The translations under genes were made by a program, and so were the position numbers. The notes beneath the pieces were generated by a model, which was not told the DNA's origin, searched no databases, and was given only the letters and a program-made list of their open reading frames with translations. This document shows positions 26,773 through 39,079 of a DNA stretch of 64,000 nucleotides, piece by piece. Origin of the DNA: Diphasiastrum complanatum (lineage: Eukaryota > Streptophyta > Lycopodiopsida > Lycopodiales > Lycopodiaceae); NCBI GenBank assembly GCA_029204225.1, contig CM055094.1, forward strand, positions 17,822,206 through 17,886,205, in the 5' to 3' direction. How positions within the stretch are numbered: the first letter of the stretch is position 1; every line of letters begins with the position of its first letter.

Positions 26773-27104
26773 ATCGATATGAGGCGCCGGTTAGGACGGG
26801 GACACAAACGGTGTAAACTTGGACGCGTGATGGGGATATGCATTGTACACGATTCCGGATATCGGAACTACGCACCAGGGGAGCAGTGCGACTATGGAAC
26901 CGTCGGTTGGGCGCGTGGTAGCGATATTGTATGTACTAATTTTGGAGCAGGTTGGTCTCCTGGACTCAATATGCAAAACTGATCTCGAAAAACGACACTC
27001 ATATATATAGTCTAATACAGAGCATCTGAATCGTATAAGTGTTTCGGTAACGTGCGATAAAAATTGTGAAACGACGGCCAAATCATTAGCATGACACGTG
27101 TACA
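26773..27104. other. upstream region of the minus-strand partner gene
   Basis: About 330 bp between the partner-gene start and a gypsy integrase break. It includes a TATATATA stretch near 27001-27010, about 230 bp upstream of the ATG in the gene's sense. It may hold the promoter and the right end of the transposon. No inverted match to 22168-22582 was found. Confidence 0.4.
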
Positions 27105-29109
27105 AATCAACAATGACCCAAACCGAATCGTGGCCCTTCCCTGTACGTGGAAGCCCGACCACAAAATCCATAGATATACTTTCTCACTTTCCGGTAGGAA
27201 TATCTAAAGGATGTAATAGGCCACTAGATTTTAGCCTCTCTACTTTATTTAACTGGCACTTAGTACATTTAAGTACATAGGCCTCTACCTGACTTTTCAT
27301 CTTAGGCCACCAAAATTGCCTTCGAACTAAGTCAAGTGTTCTTTGTATACCCGGATGTCCTGCGCATGGACTATCATGACACTCATGCAAGATTTGGAAC
27401 CTTACAGTGTCATTCTCCGGTACACACACCTTTCCTTTACGAAACAAAATCCTGTTTCGAATTAGGAAATTCGGTTCAGTCTTTCCCTGATTCGAGAAAT
27501 CTTGCAACCCTGAATCAACCCCCGAAAGTACTTGTTGCCAATACTTTCCAAAAAAAGGATCGGACTCATATAGTCCTTGAAGAGACTGAAACAACTCCGG
27601 TTCTATAACAGTAAAGCACAATTGATTAATAACCGGTAACCGACTCAAAGCATCCGCTAGAGTATTTTGACTTCCTTTACAATAACGTATAGAAAAGTCA
27701 AATATTTGCATCATCTCAGCCCATCTAGCTTGCCTCCCCTTTAAATCTGTAGCATCACAGAAATATCGAAGAGTCTGATGATCCGTCAAAACTTCAAATC
27801 TGGCTCCATACAAATAATGTCGCCAAATTTTCAAGGAATGAACAATTGCAAACAGTTCCTTCTCATAGGTACAATACCTAGACTGAGTAGGATTGAGTTT
27901 CTTGCTTTCATAAGCCACAGGATGTCCATCCTGCATCAAAACAGCTCCAATAGCATAATCACTGGCATTGGTCCTAACCACAAAAGTCTTATTAGGATCG
28001 CCAATGATTAGTATTGGTGCCGAAGTGACACTTTTCTTAAGCAACTCAAAACAATTATTCATATCCTCCGTCCACACCACTAGTGGACTCTTAGCCCTCC
28101 GACTTAGCTTCTTATAGCCTTTCAAGGCCTGGGTAAGGGGAAATGCCAATCAAACAAATTGGGGAATATGCCGACGAAAAAATCCCACAAACCCCAAAAA
28201 AGACTTGATTTCCCGAACTGTGGTGAGAATAGGCCAATCAATAACCCTCTGGATACGATCAGCCTCAATCTCCACCCCCCGTTCGAAAATCTTATGCCCC
28301 AAGTAGGACAATTCCTTAGCAAAAAAATCACACTTAGATTCCTTGGCAAAGAGCTTTTCCCTTCTTAGCATGTCCAAGACAATCCTAAGATGCTCTTTAT
28401 GTTCCGCCAAAGTCTTACTGAACACTAGGATATCATCTAAGAATACCACTACGAATCTTCCCAAATATGGCCTGAACAAATCGTTCATCATTTGTTGGAA
28501 AGTTGCGGGTGCATTGGTCAAACCAAAAGGCAACACCAAAAATTCGTAGTGACCAAAGCGAGTTCGAAACCCGGTTTTTGGTATATCTTATGCCTTAATG
28601 CGTATCTGATGGTAGCCCGATCTTAAATCTATCGTGGTAAAGTACCCAGCACCACCAAGATAGTCTATTAGATCATCCATCCGCGGCAGTGGATATCTAT
28701 TCTTAACGGTTACCTTGTTCAATTTCTTATAGTCGACGCAAAACCTTATAGTCCCATCCTTCTTGGCCACCAGAACCACTGGTGATGCCCAAGGAGACTT
28801 ACTAGGTTGTACCCACCCCTTTTTCAGGTAATCATGTAATTGCCTATTTACCTCAGCCTCTTCCGATGCACTCATCCTATAAGGAAGCTGTGCAATTGGA
28901 ATTGCTCCAGGTATTAGGTCAATTTTATGATCAACTGTCCTTTCTGGTGGTAAACCTACAGGAAGGTCTAAAAAAACATCATTGCATTCCTGCCTAAGTT
29001 CATTATAGGCTTCAAATTTTGTAGTGTTATTGTACTTCATATTGTACATATTAGAAAACTTGAGAAGAGATCTATTATCATGATGGAAATCATTCTTAGG
29101 TTGGAGCAT
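27105..29109 (-). mobile_element. Ty3/gypsy chromovirus-like fossil, pol fragment
   Basis: Right to left: the region before RT ([16 protein letters not shown]), RT ([51 protein letters not shown]), RNase H (VVRTNASDYAIGAVL; LTDHQTLRYF), integrase HHCC finger (HPGIQRTLDLVRRQFWWP; CTKCQLNKVE), and the start of the integrase core (MDFVVGLPRTGKGHDSVW) ending at about 27105. The PRTGKGHDSVWVIVD motif is typical of plant chromoviruses. It is broken in about three places. No LTR is attached. Confidence 0.9.
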
Positions 29110-29146
29110 AGTGTTGTAAAACTAGCAAGTTAAGTTGAAGAGGGAG

Positions 29147-29801
29147 TGTGAAAATTGTCAACATTTCCTAGCTAGTTTGAGGCCTAAATTGGCAATTTTT
29201 GTACATAGTTTTGGATCTAACCTTTCACACGTGTGAAAGAGGCCTAGATACTTTTATTTTAGTAAAGATTTCATATTGAAGAAGTCTCAAACTTCAGGAC
29301 CTTCGAAATGACACCAAAATCATGTTATTTGGACATATAGGCCAAAATTGGCTATTTTAGGCTACTGGTGCCCTAAAATTGGGTCCTAACTTCTAGAGAG
29401 AGGAGAGAGCGTCATCTCTCTCACCTATATTAGGCTGAAATTTGTGGAGAACAGGTTGGAGAAACTTATTGTATTGTTGAGAGAGATCAATAGATCATTG
29501 TCACAGTTTCTTCCTCCATTGAGAGCATTGCTTTGTGTATTGCCTTCAAGCTTTTGTGTATGACCTTAAGAGGTTTCCAAAAGTGGTAGGTTGTTGTTGT
29601 AGGGCTGGTATGCAATTGTTCTTGGCTGCCATCAGTACCTTTTATTAGTTTCTTTGGTCTCTTGAATGTTTTGTCAAGTTCATGTGTATCAAAGGTAGCA
29701 TTAGGATGCTTTGCCATTTCTAGCTTTTGTAGCTTGTTGTGCAAAGATCTTAGCCAAGTATTTTGGGAGTTTGGATCCATTCAAGATCCACTTTTTTCAC
29801 A
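29147..29801 (+). repeat. copia 3' LTR with polypurine tract (family 2)
   Basis: It starts TGTGAAAATTGTC directly after the purine tract GAAGAGGGAG at 29137-29146, and ends TTTTTTCACA. The same sequence lies inverted at 45836-46427, where it is preceded by a tRNA-Met primer site. So this is the 3' LTR of a plus-oriented copia whose body is not present here. It contains the 16-bp palindrome TTTCACACGTGTGAAA near 29224. Confidence 0.85.
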
Positions 29802-29957
29802 CTCCAGTCGCTTCCCATGCTTGACCCTCCCATTGATAGATAGTTATAGGATGTTGGATCACGCCAAATAGATCAATATACAAATATTCACAACGAAATA
29901 GGATTTGCAATAGGGCGTAGGATAGAATGGAAAAAAAAAATTGCAAATTTAAAGCAA

Positions 29958-31140
<1,183 letters not shown>

Positions 31141-33480
31141 TCAAATACTTGTACCCCATGGTACTTGGCTAATCTTCTTGATCCTTTGAGGAGCACGACT
31201 AATTTTGTGTCGTGTCGTGTCATCTTTTGTCAAAAATTTAGGATTGAAAGCTAGTAAAGCTTTGGCAATAGAAACATTTTGTTTCTTCAGCTCCCTCTCA
31301 AAGCATGATAGCTTGATGACTCCAAGACTGCTCCTCTGTTTCTCGAACAGATCTTTGTCTAAGGCCTTTGTGAAAATGTCAGCAACCATGTCTTTCGTTC
31401 CAATGAGTTTGTAGCATTTTCTTTCCGATTAGATCCCTTATCAAGTGGTACTTAATTGCAATGTGTTTCGTCCTCGAGTGAAACACAGGGTCTTTTGTCA
31501 GGTGAATTGCAGATGTGTTGTCCATCTGCAAAATCAGAGGTTCATTTCTTGTTTTGCCCAGTTCGTCAAGGAACTATTTGAGCCAAATTATTTCATTGGC
31601 CATCTTTGCTGCTGCAACGTACTCTGGTTCGTAGGATGATTGAGCTACAGTGGTCTGCTTCTTGCTGACCCAGAGAATTGCTGCTCTTGGTGCATCCTCC
31701 TGAGACACTTTTGCAGTCGTCCTTGAGGTGCCCAGCTAGCATCACTGTAGAAAAGCATCTGGAACTCTGCATCATGACAATAACAGAAACCAAAATCTTT
31801 TGTTAATTGAAGATATTGCAAAATTTGTTTTGCAATCTTCCAATATGTCGAGCCTGGATTTGTGTAGAATTGGCTCATCCTGAACACTGCATAAGCGATG
31901 TTAGGACGTGTGTTATCTGCAAGGTATATCAACGATCCAATCAGCTTCCTATATGGTAAGCTGCATCAATTTCCTTTCTTCTTCAGTCCTCGAACAATTT
32001 TCGTTTGATGTTCCTGCAAGCATTGGAGTATACGCTCCTTTGCAATTCAGCATCCCGAAATCTTCTAGGATTTTCTGGGTATATCTGAACTGATGAAGGT
32101 ACAATTTATCTCCCTCATAGTCTCTATCAATCTGTAAGCCAAGGTAGCACCTGGCTTCTCCTAGATCTACAATCTTGAAATGTTTCGAGATATCATTCTT
32201 GACTTCAGCAATAAGTTTCTCACTCTTGCAGAGTATCAAAGTGTCATCCACATACACAGCCACAATGATGATCTTCCCATCTGTAATCCTTACATACACA
32301 TTGGAATCAGCCATTAGTGGCTTGAATCCTAAGGATTTCAGGGCTTGATCTTTCTTCTTGTACCATTGTCGAGCTGACTGCTTCAGACCGTAGATACTCC
32401 TACGCATTCTGCATGCATAAGTAGGAAGTGAATTCGAGACATATCTTGGGGGTTGATCCATGTAGACCTCTTCATCCAGCTCACCATGCAAGAAGGCTGT
32501 CTTCTCGTCCATAATGTGAATCCTGAGATGATAAGCAACTGCATATGCAAATAGTAAACGTAGGGACGAATGTTTCACGATAGGAGAGAAGGTCTCAAAA
32601 TAATCAATACCATATCTCTGAGAGAATCCCTTCGCTACAAGTCTTGCCTTATACTTTGAGACATCTCCATCTGGTCCATACTTTAGCTTGTATACCCATT
32701 TGCATTTAACAGTCTTTCACTTTGGTAATGGCTGCAACGTCCATATCTGGTTCTTCCTCATGGATTCCATCTCCTCATTCATGGCTTGGATCCATTTGTC
32801 CTTCTCTGGACATTCAACTGCTTCCTTGAATGTCTGTGGTTAGCCACTGAATCCACAAATTTTTTTTGATGTGGAAGCTGAGCTACCTGGCACATATCTT
32901 GCTGGCACTTTTCGTTGTCTTGTCGACCTTCTAGGAGATCCTCTTGGAACTGCAATGCCTTTGTCTTTGTCTGCTCTGCTAGGTCCGGAACCATTTTGGT
33001 TTACAAGTACTGTAGCAATAGGCTGCCTCTCAAAATTTTCTTCGTCTTCGTGTTTCGAAAATCTTCGTGTTTGTGTTCGTCCTCTGCTCCCTCTGTCACA
33101 GTTGAAAGATCATAGTACTGTCTTTCAAGAACTTCATAGTTGACAGGATCATTGTTGGCCATCGTTCTGCTCTCATCAAACTTGACATCCCTTATTGTTT
33201 TCACAGTGTTTGTCTCTAGCATGTAGACTCTGTAGTATGACGAATTATTGTCATATCCTACAAGATATCCTTGTTCAGCTTTCTCATCAAGCTTCTTTCG
33301 TAGCTTATCAAGAATATGTGCATAAGCTGCACATCTAAAGGATTTAATGTGAATCAGATTGGGTTTTCTACCCCACATAATTTGTGCGGTGTCGTGTGAG
33401 GAACACCAGACTTTCATGTCCTGTTTTGAATGTAAGCAACTGTAGCTACTGCTTCAGCCCACAGTACTCTTGGAGACATC
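31141..33480 (-). mobile_element. Ty1/copia fossil 3, integrase to RNase H
   Basis: Right to left: integrase end (LWAEAVATVAYIQNR near 33440; GYLVGYDNNSSYYRVY near 33260), RT at about 32578-31950 (MDEKTAFLHGELDEEVYM; IYGLKQSARQWY; VYVDDTLILCKS), and RNase H at about 31930-31141 ending ADIFTKALDKDLFEKQR. It lacks gag, protease and most of integrase. The part to its right is a Helitron fragment. Old, broken in about five or more places. Confidence 0.9.
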
Positions 33481-33923
33481 AAAGGCAAACGCACCTTGCC
33501 TTTCATGCAACAGAAAGAGCTATTCCTTTCTGCTTTCCATCTTAAGGCTAAACAATGACCGCACACAAACTCCATCTCTCCAAGATCATGGCATGCTGGG
33601 GTCTGAAGTGATCTAGCTACTTCAAAAAGACCCCGTCTAGAATGCAAGACTTTTGTGGCTACGGGATTTTGTGAAGACAAATGCAAGGTCCGAAGTCTTC
33701 GCTTAGCTTGGTACCTACGATTCAACCTTCTACTCCTAGCGGATCTGGATTCTACTTCCGGAGTCCTATATGATGGGTGATTACGCACATGCTCGGGTGT
33801 TACAAAAATTGTTGTCGTCGAGTCTACCCCCTCCATAACATCAATATTGGACATTGAATCCAATGTAACTCGCGTAATTGATCCTACACCCAATATATGA
33901 GTCTCTCTTCTGATGAAGCTCAT
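33480..33923 (-). mobile_element. Helitron Rep/helicase N-terminal fragment
   Basis: A minus-strand frame of about 147 residues reads through into copia integrase sequence at its end. Residues about 112-147 read HDLGEMEFVCGHCLALRW, then FCCMKGKVRLP. This is the Cys-rich motif found near the N-terminus of plant Helitron proteins (G-x-M-x-x-x-C-x-x-C-x-A-L-x-W, then CC-x-x-GKV-x-LP). The preceding residues are Arg-rich (RSRRLNRRYQAKRRLR). The helicase itself is absent. The upstream flank recurs at 34171 and 34962. Confidence 0.65.
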
Positions 33924-35020
33924 AAATTTGTTTCCTCTCGTCTTATCATACTAATAATTATTGGCATTACTGCCTACCTAGTTAGAGGAGTGGGAGTGGG
34001 GACAATTTTTTGAAAATTAGTTGATGGTTAGTCAAAGCCCATACGGTAATTCAGGTCTGAAAATCAGTTGTTTTGAATCACTTGTATACTATAGTTTTTT
34101 AATGAGTTAATTATGTTGATAACTTCATCACATGATCATGTATCACATCACAGGCGTTTAATACTACATGATGCTCATACGTTTGTTTCCTCTCATCTTA
34201 TCATACTAATAATTACTGGCATTACTGCCTACGTAGTTAGAGGAGTGGGAGTGGGGACTGCGGGAACCTAGCATGCATGCATCGATTAGTCACATTCTCA
34301 CCAATCTGGTCCAGATATCGAGGATTCCGACAAACCATAGATCTATCTTATTGACAAAGTGTAGCATCTGAAGTATTTTATTGTTGTCACAAAGAGTCTT
34401 CCCTTGTAGAGAATTTTGAATGCAAGAGTTTTTGAAAATTTGACAACCCAAATGAAATGAGGGGGGGTGTTATAGATAGTTGATGTTGTTGAAAGAGCAT
34501 GGGACGGATGGGTATTGCGATGTTGTTGTAGATTTCAATAACTTTCTTTAAGAAAAAAAACTTGTGCATTTCAGTGCAGTGTGTTTGGTTTATCTGAAAA
34601 GCAAACAAACCATGAAAGAGAGTGCACGGAACAGAAGTAAAGGATGGGCTCTAGAGCTAAAAGAAGAAACTTGTTAGCAGCTTAACTAAAGGGCACCCTC
34701 CACCAGAAATAAAAGGAGACTCCAGAGTTGACGGCAACACTCAACATCGCGTTGTGAGTGAGCAATTGGCAATGAATGACATGCCACGGTTCGCGATCCT
34801 CAACTTTCATGCGCCTTAGCTCATTCATCATTCCTCTCCGATTTCGCGGATACCCAGATAGTTGTTACAACAATGTGAATGACTGATAACTATAGTGTTT
34901 GATAACGTCACATCATAGGATCATGTATCACATCATAGGCGTTTACAGTAATACTACATGACGCTCATACGTTTGTTTCCTCTCGTCTTATCATACTAAT
35001 AATTATCGGCATTACTATGG
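33924..35020. repeat. three copies of a Helitron-flank repeat
   Basis: The string TTTGTTTCCTCTCGTCTTAT with its flanks occurs at about 33928, 34179 (one base different) and 34972. The last two copies share a further left part containing CATGTATCACATCA and GGCGTTTA, while the first two share a right part ending GGAGTGGGAGTGGGGAC. The first copy touches the start of the Helitron frame. The rest of the region has no gene. Confidence 0.75.
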
Positions 35021-36110
35021 ATATGTCGGAGATCCAATGTGGGTAAGCCCGAAAAATGTTCATCTAAGTTCTAATGTGTGAAGGGCATGAAATTTGGTTA
35101 GTGTTTCCATAAACAACATTCCATGTGCCATGACTTGTTCATGTGATGTCACGCGAGCTTTGGGGGGGGGTTAGAACTGCTGCACCGCTGCTCCTGTGGA
35201 TATGTCTAATTTCTGATCGGTGCCTCCAATATTCTCAAGAGATTCTGATTTCTCTTGCAATGTTTGTGGTTCTGCAATCTTTGCTCCGAATGACAGCAGA
35301 TGTTATGCAATCTCTGCTCCTAACGACTGCAGATGCTCCGCATTCTTTACATCGTGCTCTGCAATGTGTGAACCCGATGGCTGCACGTGCTCGACAATTT
35401 CATCCCGTTTTGACACGGGATGTGTCTGCAGAATCTGTTTGGCTACTCAACACATCGCTTGCCATATCTGATGCATTTGAAGCACCAGACAACAAATAGA
35501 GCATAGACTCCAAAACAGACACTCTCGTCTAGACTGCAATCTATACTAATGGCCATGTTTGGTGACCTTTGCTAATAGCAAGCACTCTAAGTTCAACCCT
35601 TATTGGACTCTCTAAAAAATGCTTCATTGCTCCGAATGACAGCAGATGCTATGCAATCTCTGCTCCTAATGACAGCAGATGCTCCGCATTCTTTACATCG
35701 TGCTTTGCAATGTGTGAACCCGATGGTTGCAAATGCTACTTGGTATTAACCCCGAATGGCAAGAGTGGCTACGCACATAGATCTATACAATCTATGTATC
35801 TGAACCTCCCAACTCAGACATGCTCAACAGCCTTAAACTCGCAGTACACTGATTCTTTGTCCTCTGATCCTTGAACTACATGTTTCTTCTTTCATGTTAA
35901 ATTAGAAAATACTGTCTTCTGATTTCTCAAATATCTTTTAGTCCTAGCTGTTGTCTTATGTTTTCTAAAAATTAGTCACAAATGAGTGTTGCTAAGCCTT
36001 GCACTCAATGCTTCCTATCTATAGGTTGCTATGGTGTTGTATGAGGCACTACGCTTGTATCCAACAACAACAACAACGCTTCTGTGATGTGTGTATGTGA
36101 CAGAGAAAGA
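35021..36110. other. non-genic stretch with a 112-bp direct repeat
   Basis: A segment at about 35279-35390 recurs at about 35628-35740. Within each copy a GACxxCAGATG unit is itself doubled. Plus-strand open frames here are Cys-rich but are produced by the repeat. A short (CAA)n run lies near 36063. No gene is supported. Confidence 0.6.
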
Positions 36111-36900
36111 CAGAGTGAGAGAGAGAGACCCACTTGATTAGGCGCAGACCAGCTGGAGGAAACCCGCAGGGAGATTGCTCTTCATACATATACTCATGCG
36201 CCTATGGAGGGAGATGGAGGGAGCAGTGCAGATTTCTCCAGATTACTATTCATGCGATTGCTCCAGATTGCTATTCACGCACTGTTCTTTCTAGAATTGC
36301 CAAGAAAAACATCGCCTTGTTGCCAATAAATCGCCCATCGACTCCTTCAAGGCAGAAGGCAGAAAGAGAGAGAGAGACCGAGCGAGCGAGCGCAGGGATA
36401 ATCCGCCAGAGACAAGGCAGAAATTGAATGAGAGAGAGAGAGAGAGAGAGAAAGCGCAGGGATAATCTGCCAGAGAGAAGGCAGAAATTGAATGAGAGAG
36501 AGAGAGAGAAAGCGCAGCGATAATCTGCCAGAGAGGAGAGCGAGAGCTAAATACAGCAGGGATAATGTGTGTGAGAGAAAGGAGAGAGCAGGGATAATGT
36601 GTGTGAGAGAGAGGAGAGAGCAGGATAATCCGAGAGAGAGAGAGAGATGTACATCGGGAGCTATATCGAGTAGGATAATCGAGAGAGAGAGAGAGAGAGA
36701 GAGAGAGGGCAACGATCAGTGGGCAGCCAATAGTGAGAGAGGAGAGAGCCAACGAGAAGCAATGGGTACGGGAGAGAGTCGACGGGGAGCAATTGCTACT
36801 AAATAGGGGAGGGTACAGGAGAGAGGGAAGCGGCGGGGAGCAATTGATACTAAATACGGGAAGAATTGATAGTTACATTTTAAAAAAAAACACAAAATAA
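36110..36900. repeat. GA-rich minisatellite region
   Basis: Units carrying GCAGGGATAATCYGCCAGAG and GGCAGAAATTGAATGAGAG repeat two to three times at about 36390-36540. Shorter units with GGATAATGTGTGTGAGAG follow at 36560-36620, and pure GA at 36681-36708. The open frames here are shadows of the repeat. Confidence 0.8.
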
Positions 36901-37229
36901 AAAAATTAAAAGAAAATGCAAAGAGTGTGTGTAATGGGTGTTGTTAACCCTCCTGACATAGGTCTACGTAGTAGACCGAGTTACCATCACCATTACGCTC
37001 TCTCTCTAGAATATATTTATATATATTTTATGTATATATTTTTATATACATATATATATATATGTAAAGAATGGAGCTTTAGGATGTGTGTGTGTTGACT
37101 ATAAAGGCTTTCAACATACTCGCAATTAAGAGCCGATGTCCAATACATGGACTAGATGGTAGTGTGTTGTATATAATATTTAGTTGCATTGATTTTACAA
37201 ATGGATATCCTCATATGGGATTTGTACAA
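36901..37229. other. AT-rich spacer
   Basis: Contains a TA-rich run at about 37010-37065. No gene or known repeat is recognised. Confidence 0.5.
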
Positions 37230-38110
37230 AACTATGTATAGATAACTGCCTTTGGCTTGTACTAGTTTTTGGTTGTTCCTTTAGGTTTGACAAATGCTCT
37301 GCAACCTTTAATAGGGTGTTGCAAAGAATGTTAAAAGGACATGCATCATATTATTGAATACTTTTTTGGCAAAATAAGTAAGGATGAATAGGAACAAAAT
37401 GAACACTTCACAAGAAATTTCAAAGTTTTGATGGAAATTTTACTCTTAAAGAAAATATTAGTACTTTTTTTCTATAATATATTTTGTAGGGCATATTGTA
37501 AGAATGAATCATGAAAAGATAAATTTCATTCAAAAATGACTATAACCTGAAGATGTCCTTGACAAAGGACCTTTCTTGGGTGATGATCCTACTCAATTGT
37601 CATTTTGCTCACACTGTTGCTCCTTTGCATGAACTTGCCTCTAAGAAGATCAAATTCCATTCAAATGCTAAAAGAAAAAGAGTTTTCTTGTGCAAATGGA
37701 GCAATACATAAAAGGTTAGTGCTCGTCATCCTAGACTTAAGAAGAACTTTTGGAGTAGAGGTCGATGCTAACAAACTTGTATTGAGGATTTTCTAGCCAA
37801 GAGATCCATGTGATTGCTTTTGAGAACAAGAGACTACAAGGAGCATCATTGAACTATGACATGCATGAAAAGAGTTGATGGCTGCACCATTTCCTAAGAT
37901 AAGAATGTGCATTAAAGATTGGTCATCAAATCATTTAACGTTCTCACTCAACAACTCAATAAGCACACGCATTTCAAATGGGCAAATTTCTTGCAAGCTA
38001 TTCATCTTCAATTGGTAGACCATCTAGAAAGGATAATAAAGCAGTGGATACATTATCAAGGATGCCTTATATACATGCAATTACAAATTGCTAATCATGA
38101 TCATTGATTT
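37230..38110 (+). mobile_element. very old gypsy RT/RNase H remnant
   Basis: In mixed plus-strand frames, pieces recall gypsy RT (a VPLGLTNAL motif near 37290, a KGHASYY-like stretch near 37345) and RNase H (GVEVDANK near 37760, a KELMAA-like stretch near 37875, HLQLVDHLERI near 38010). Interruptions are very numerous, so this is far older than the other gypsy copies. Ends are approximate. Confidence 0.6.
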
Positions 38111-39079
38111 TCCACGAAGTACTTGTCTGCATGTGACAAAGTTCTTGGAGAATGGAACAATCTCCTATTACTGCCTCTTGAATGCAATAAGTTATCAAAA
38201 AAATAACAAGAGATTCACCAAAACAATACATGGATACATCTAGCTTACATTTATTTAATATGCATCAAACTGCTTGTCATTTGTCACTTGGATATTATAC
38301 AATCTCTAGATCATTTGCATCTAGGATAGATTTCCTAACCAAAGAACTAATTTAAAAAATTACACCTAAAATTTCTTTCTCTATCCAAAATGGCACCTAG
38401 AACTTGGCATAGATGATCCACTTTTATCAAATGCCTAAACTTCTTTAGCACCAAATAATTACAGCCCAAACAATTGATTTACAAAATGTAGTTTAGTTAG
38501 GCCAAGCCAGATACTATCCACCATGGAACACTAAACTCATGATTGGTAGCAATCATGAATAGCAGCCCCCAACGGTTGGACATCCTTAGACAAGAGTTGC
38601 TCGCATCATTCATTTTTGAGAGATTTGATTTGATTAATCTAGGAGAGGCTCAGAATATAATAATCTAAAATTGGTCAGAGAATTGACCTATCCATGGGGA
38701 CAAAAATGCTCTTCAAAGGAAGGTAATAGTGTGGTTGACTAAATAAAGACCATCTTCCAATTCAATTTGAAGTAGCAATATTCAAACATATGAACATAAT
38801 CAAAATATCAGAAGAAGAAAACAAATTTTAAACTATTCAAAAGGATGCCATATACTCTCCCTGCAAATAATTTTGACCTGGAAGTGGACGTGAATTCCCA
38901 GATGCCATTCAAACTTGCACAACAAGTTTGTATTATCACCAGTTTTTGTAAATAATAATCTCTGTACATGAAGTTATCAACAATTTACGTCACCAATGCC
39001 ATAAATCGAAGCTCTGATCTATGGTTAGGTGAAAAAAATAGATTCCACGTCTTTGAGAATGATGGAAAACACAAGAAAA
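38111..39079. other. intergenic, downstream of the RING-H2 gene
   Basis: AT-rich. No open frame with recognisable content. The part nearest 39079 is expected to hold the 3' UTR of the RING-H2 gene. No poly(A) site could be fixed. Confidence 0.5.

Noticed and set aside
22168-27104. Terminal inverted repeats of the DNA transposon
   Set aside because: Short matches such as CATGACACG near both ends are in direct, not inverted, orientation and are too short to support an end.
29147-29801. Solo LTR
   Set aside because: A polypurine tract lies directly at its left edge and no target duplication flanks it, so it is the 3' end of a larger insertion.
35143-35499. 118-residue plus-strand open frame as a gene
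   Set aside because: It runs through the direct repeat, whose second copy breaks the frame; the Cys pattern in another frame is also a repeat effect.
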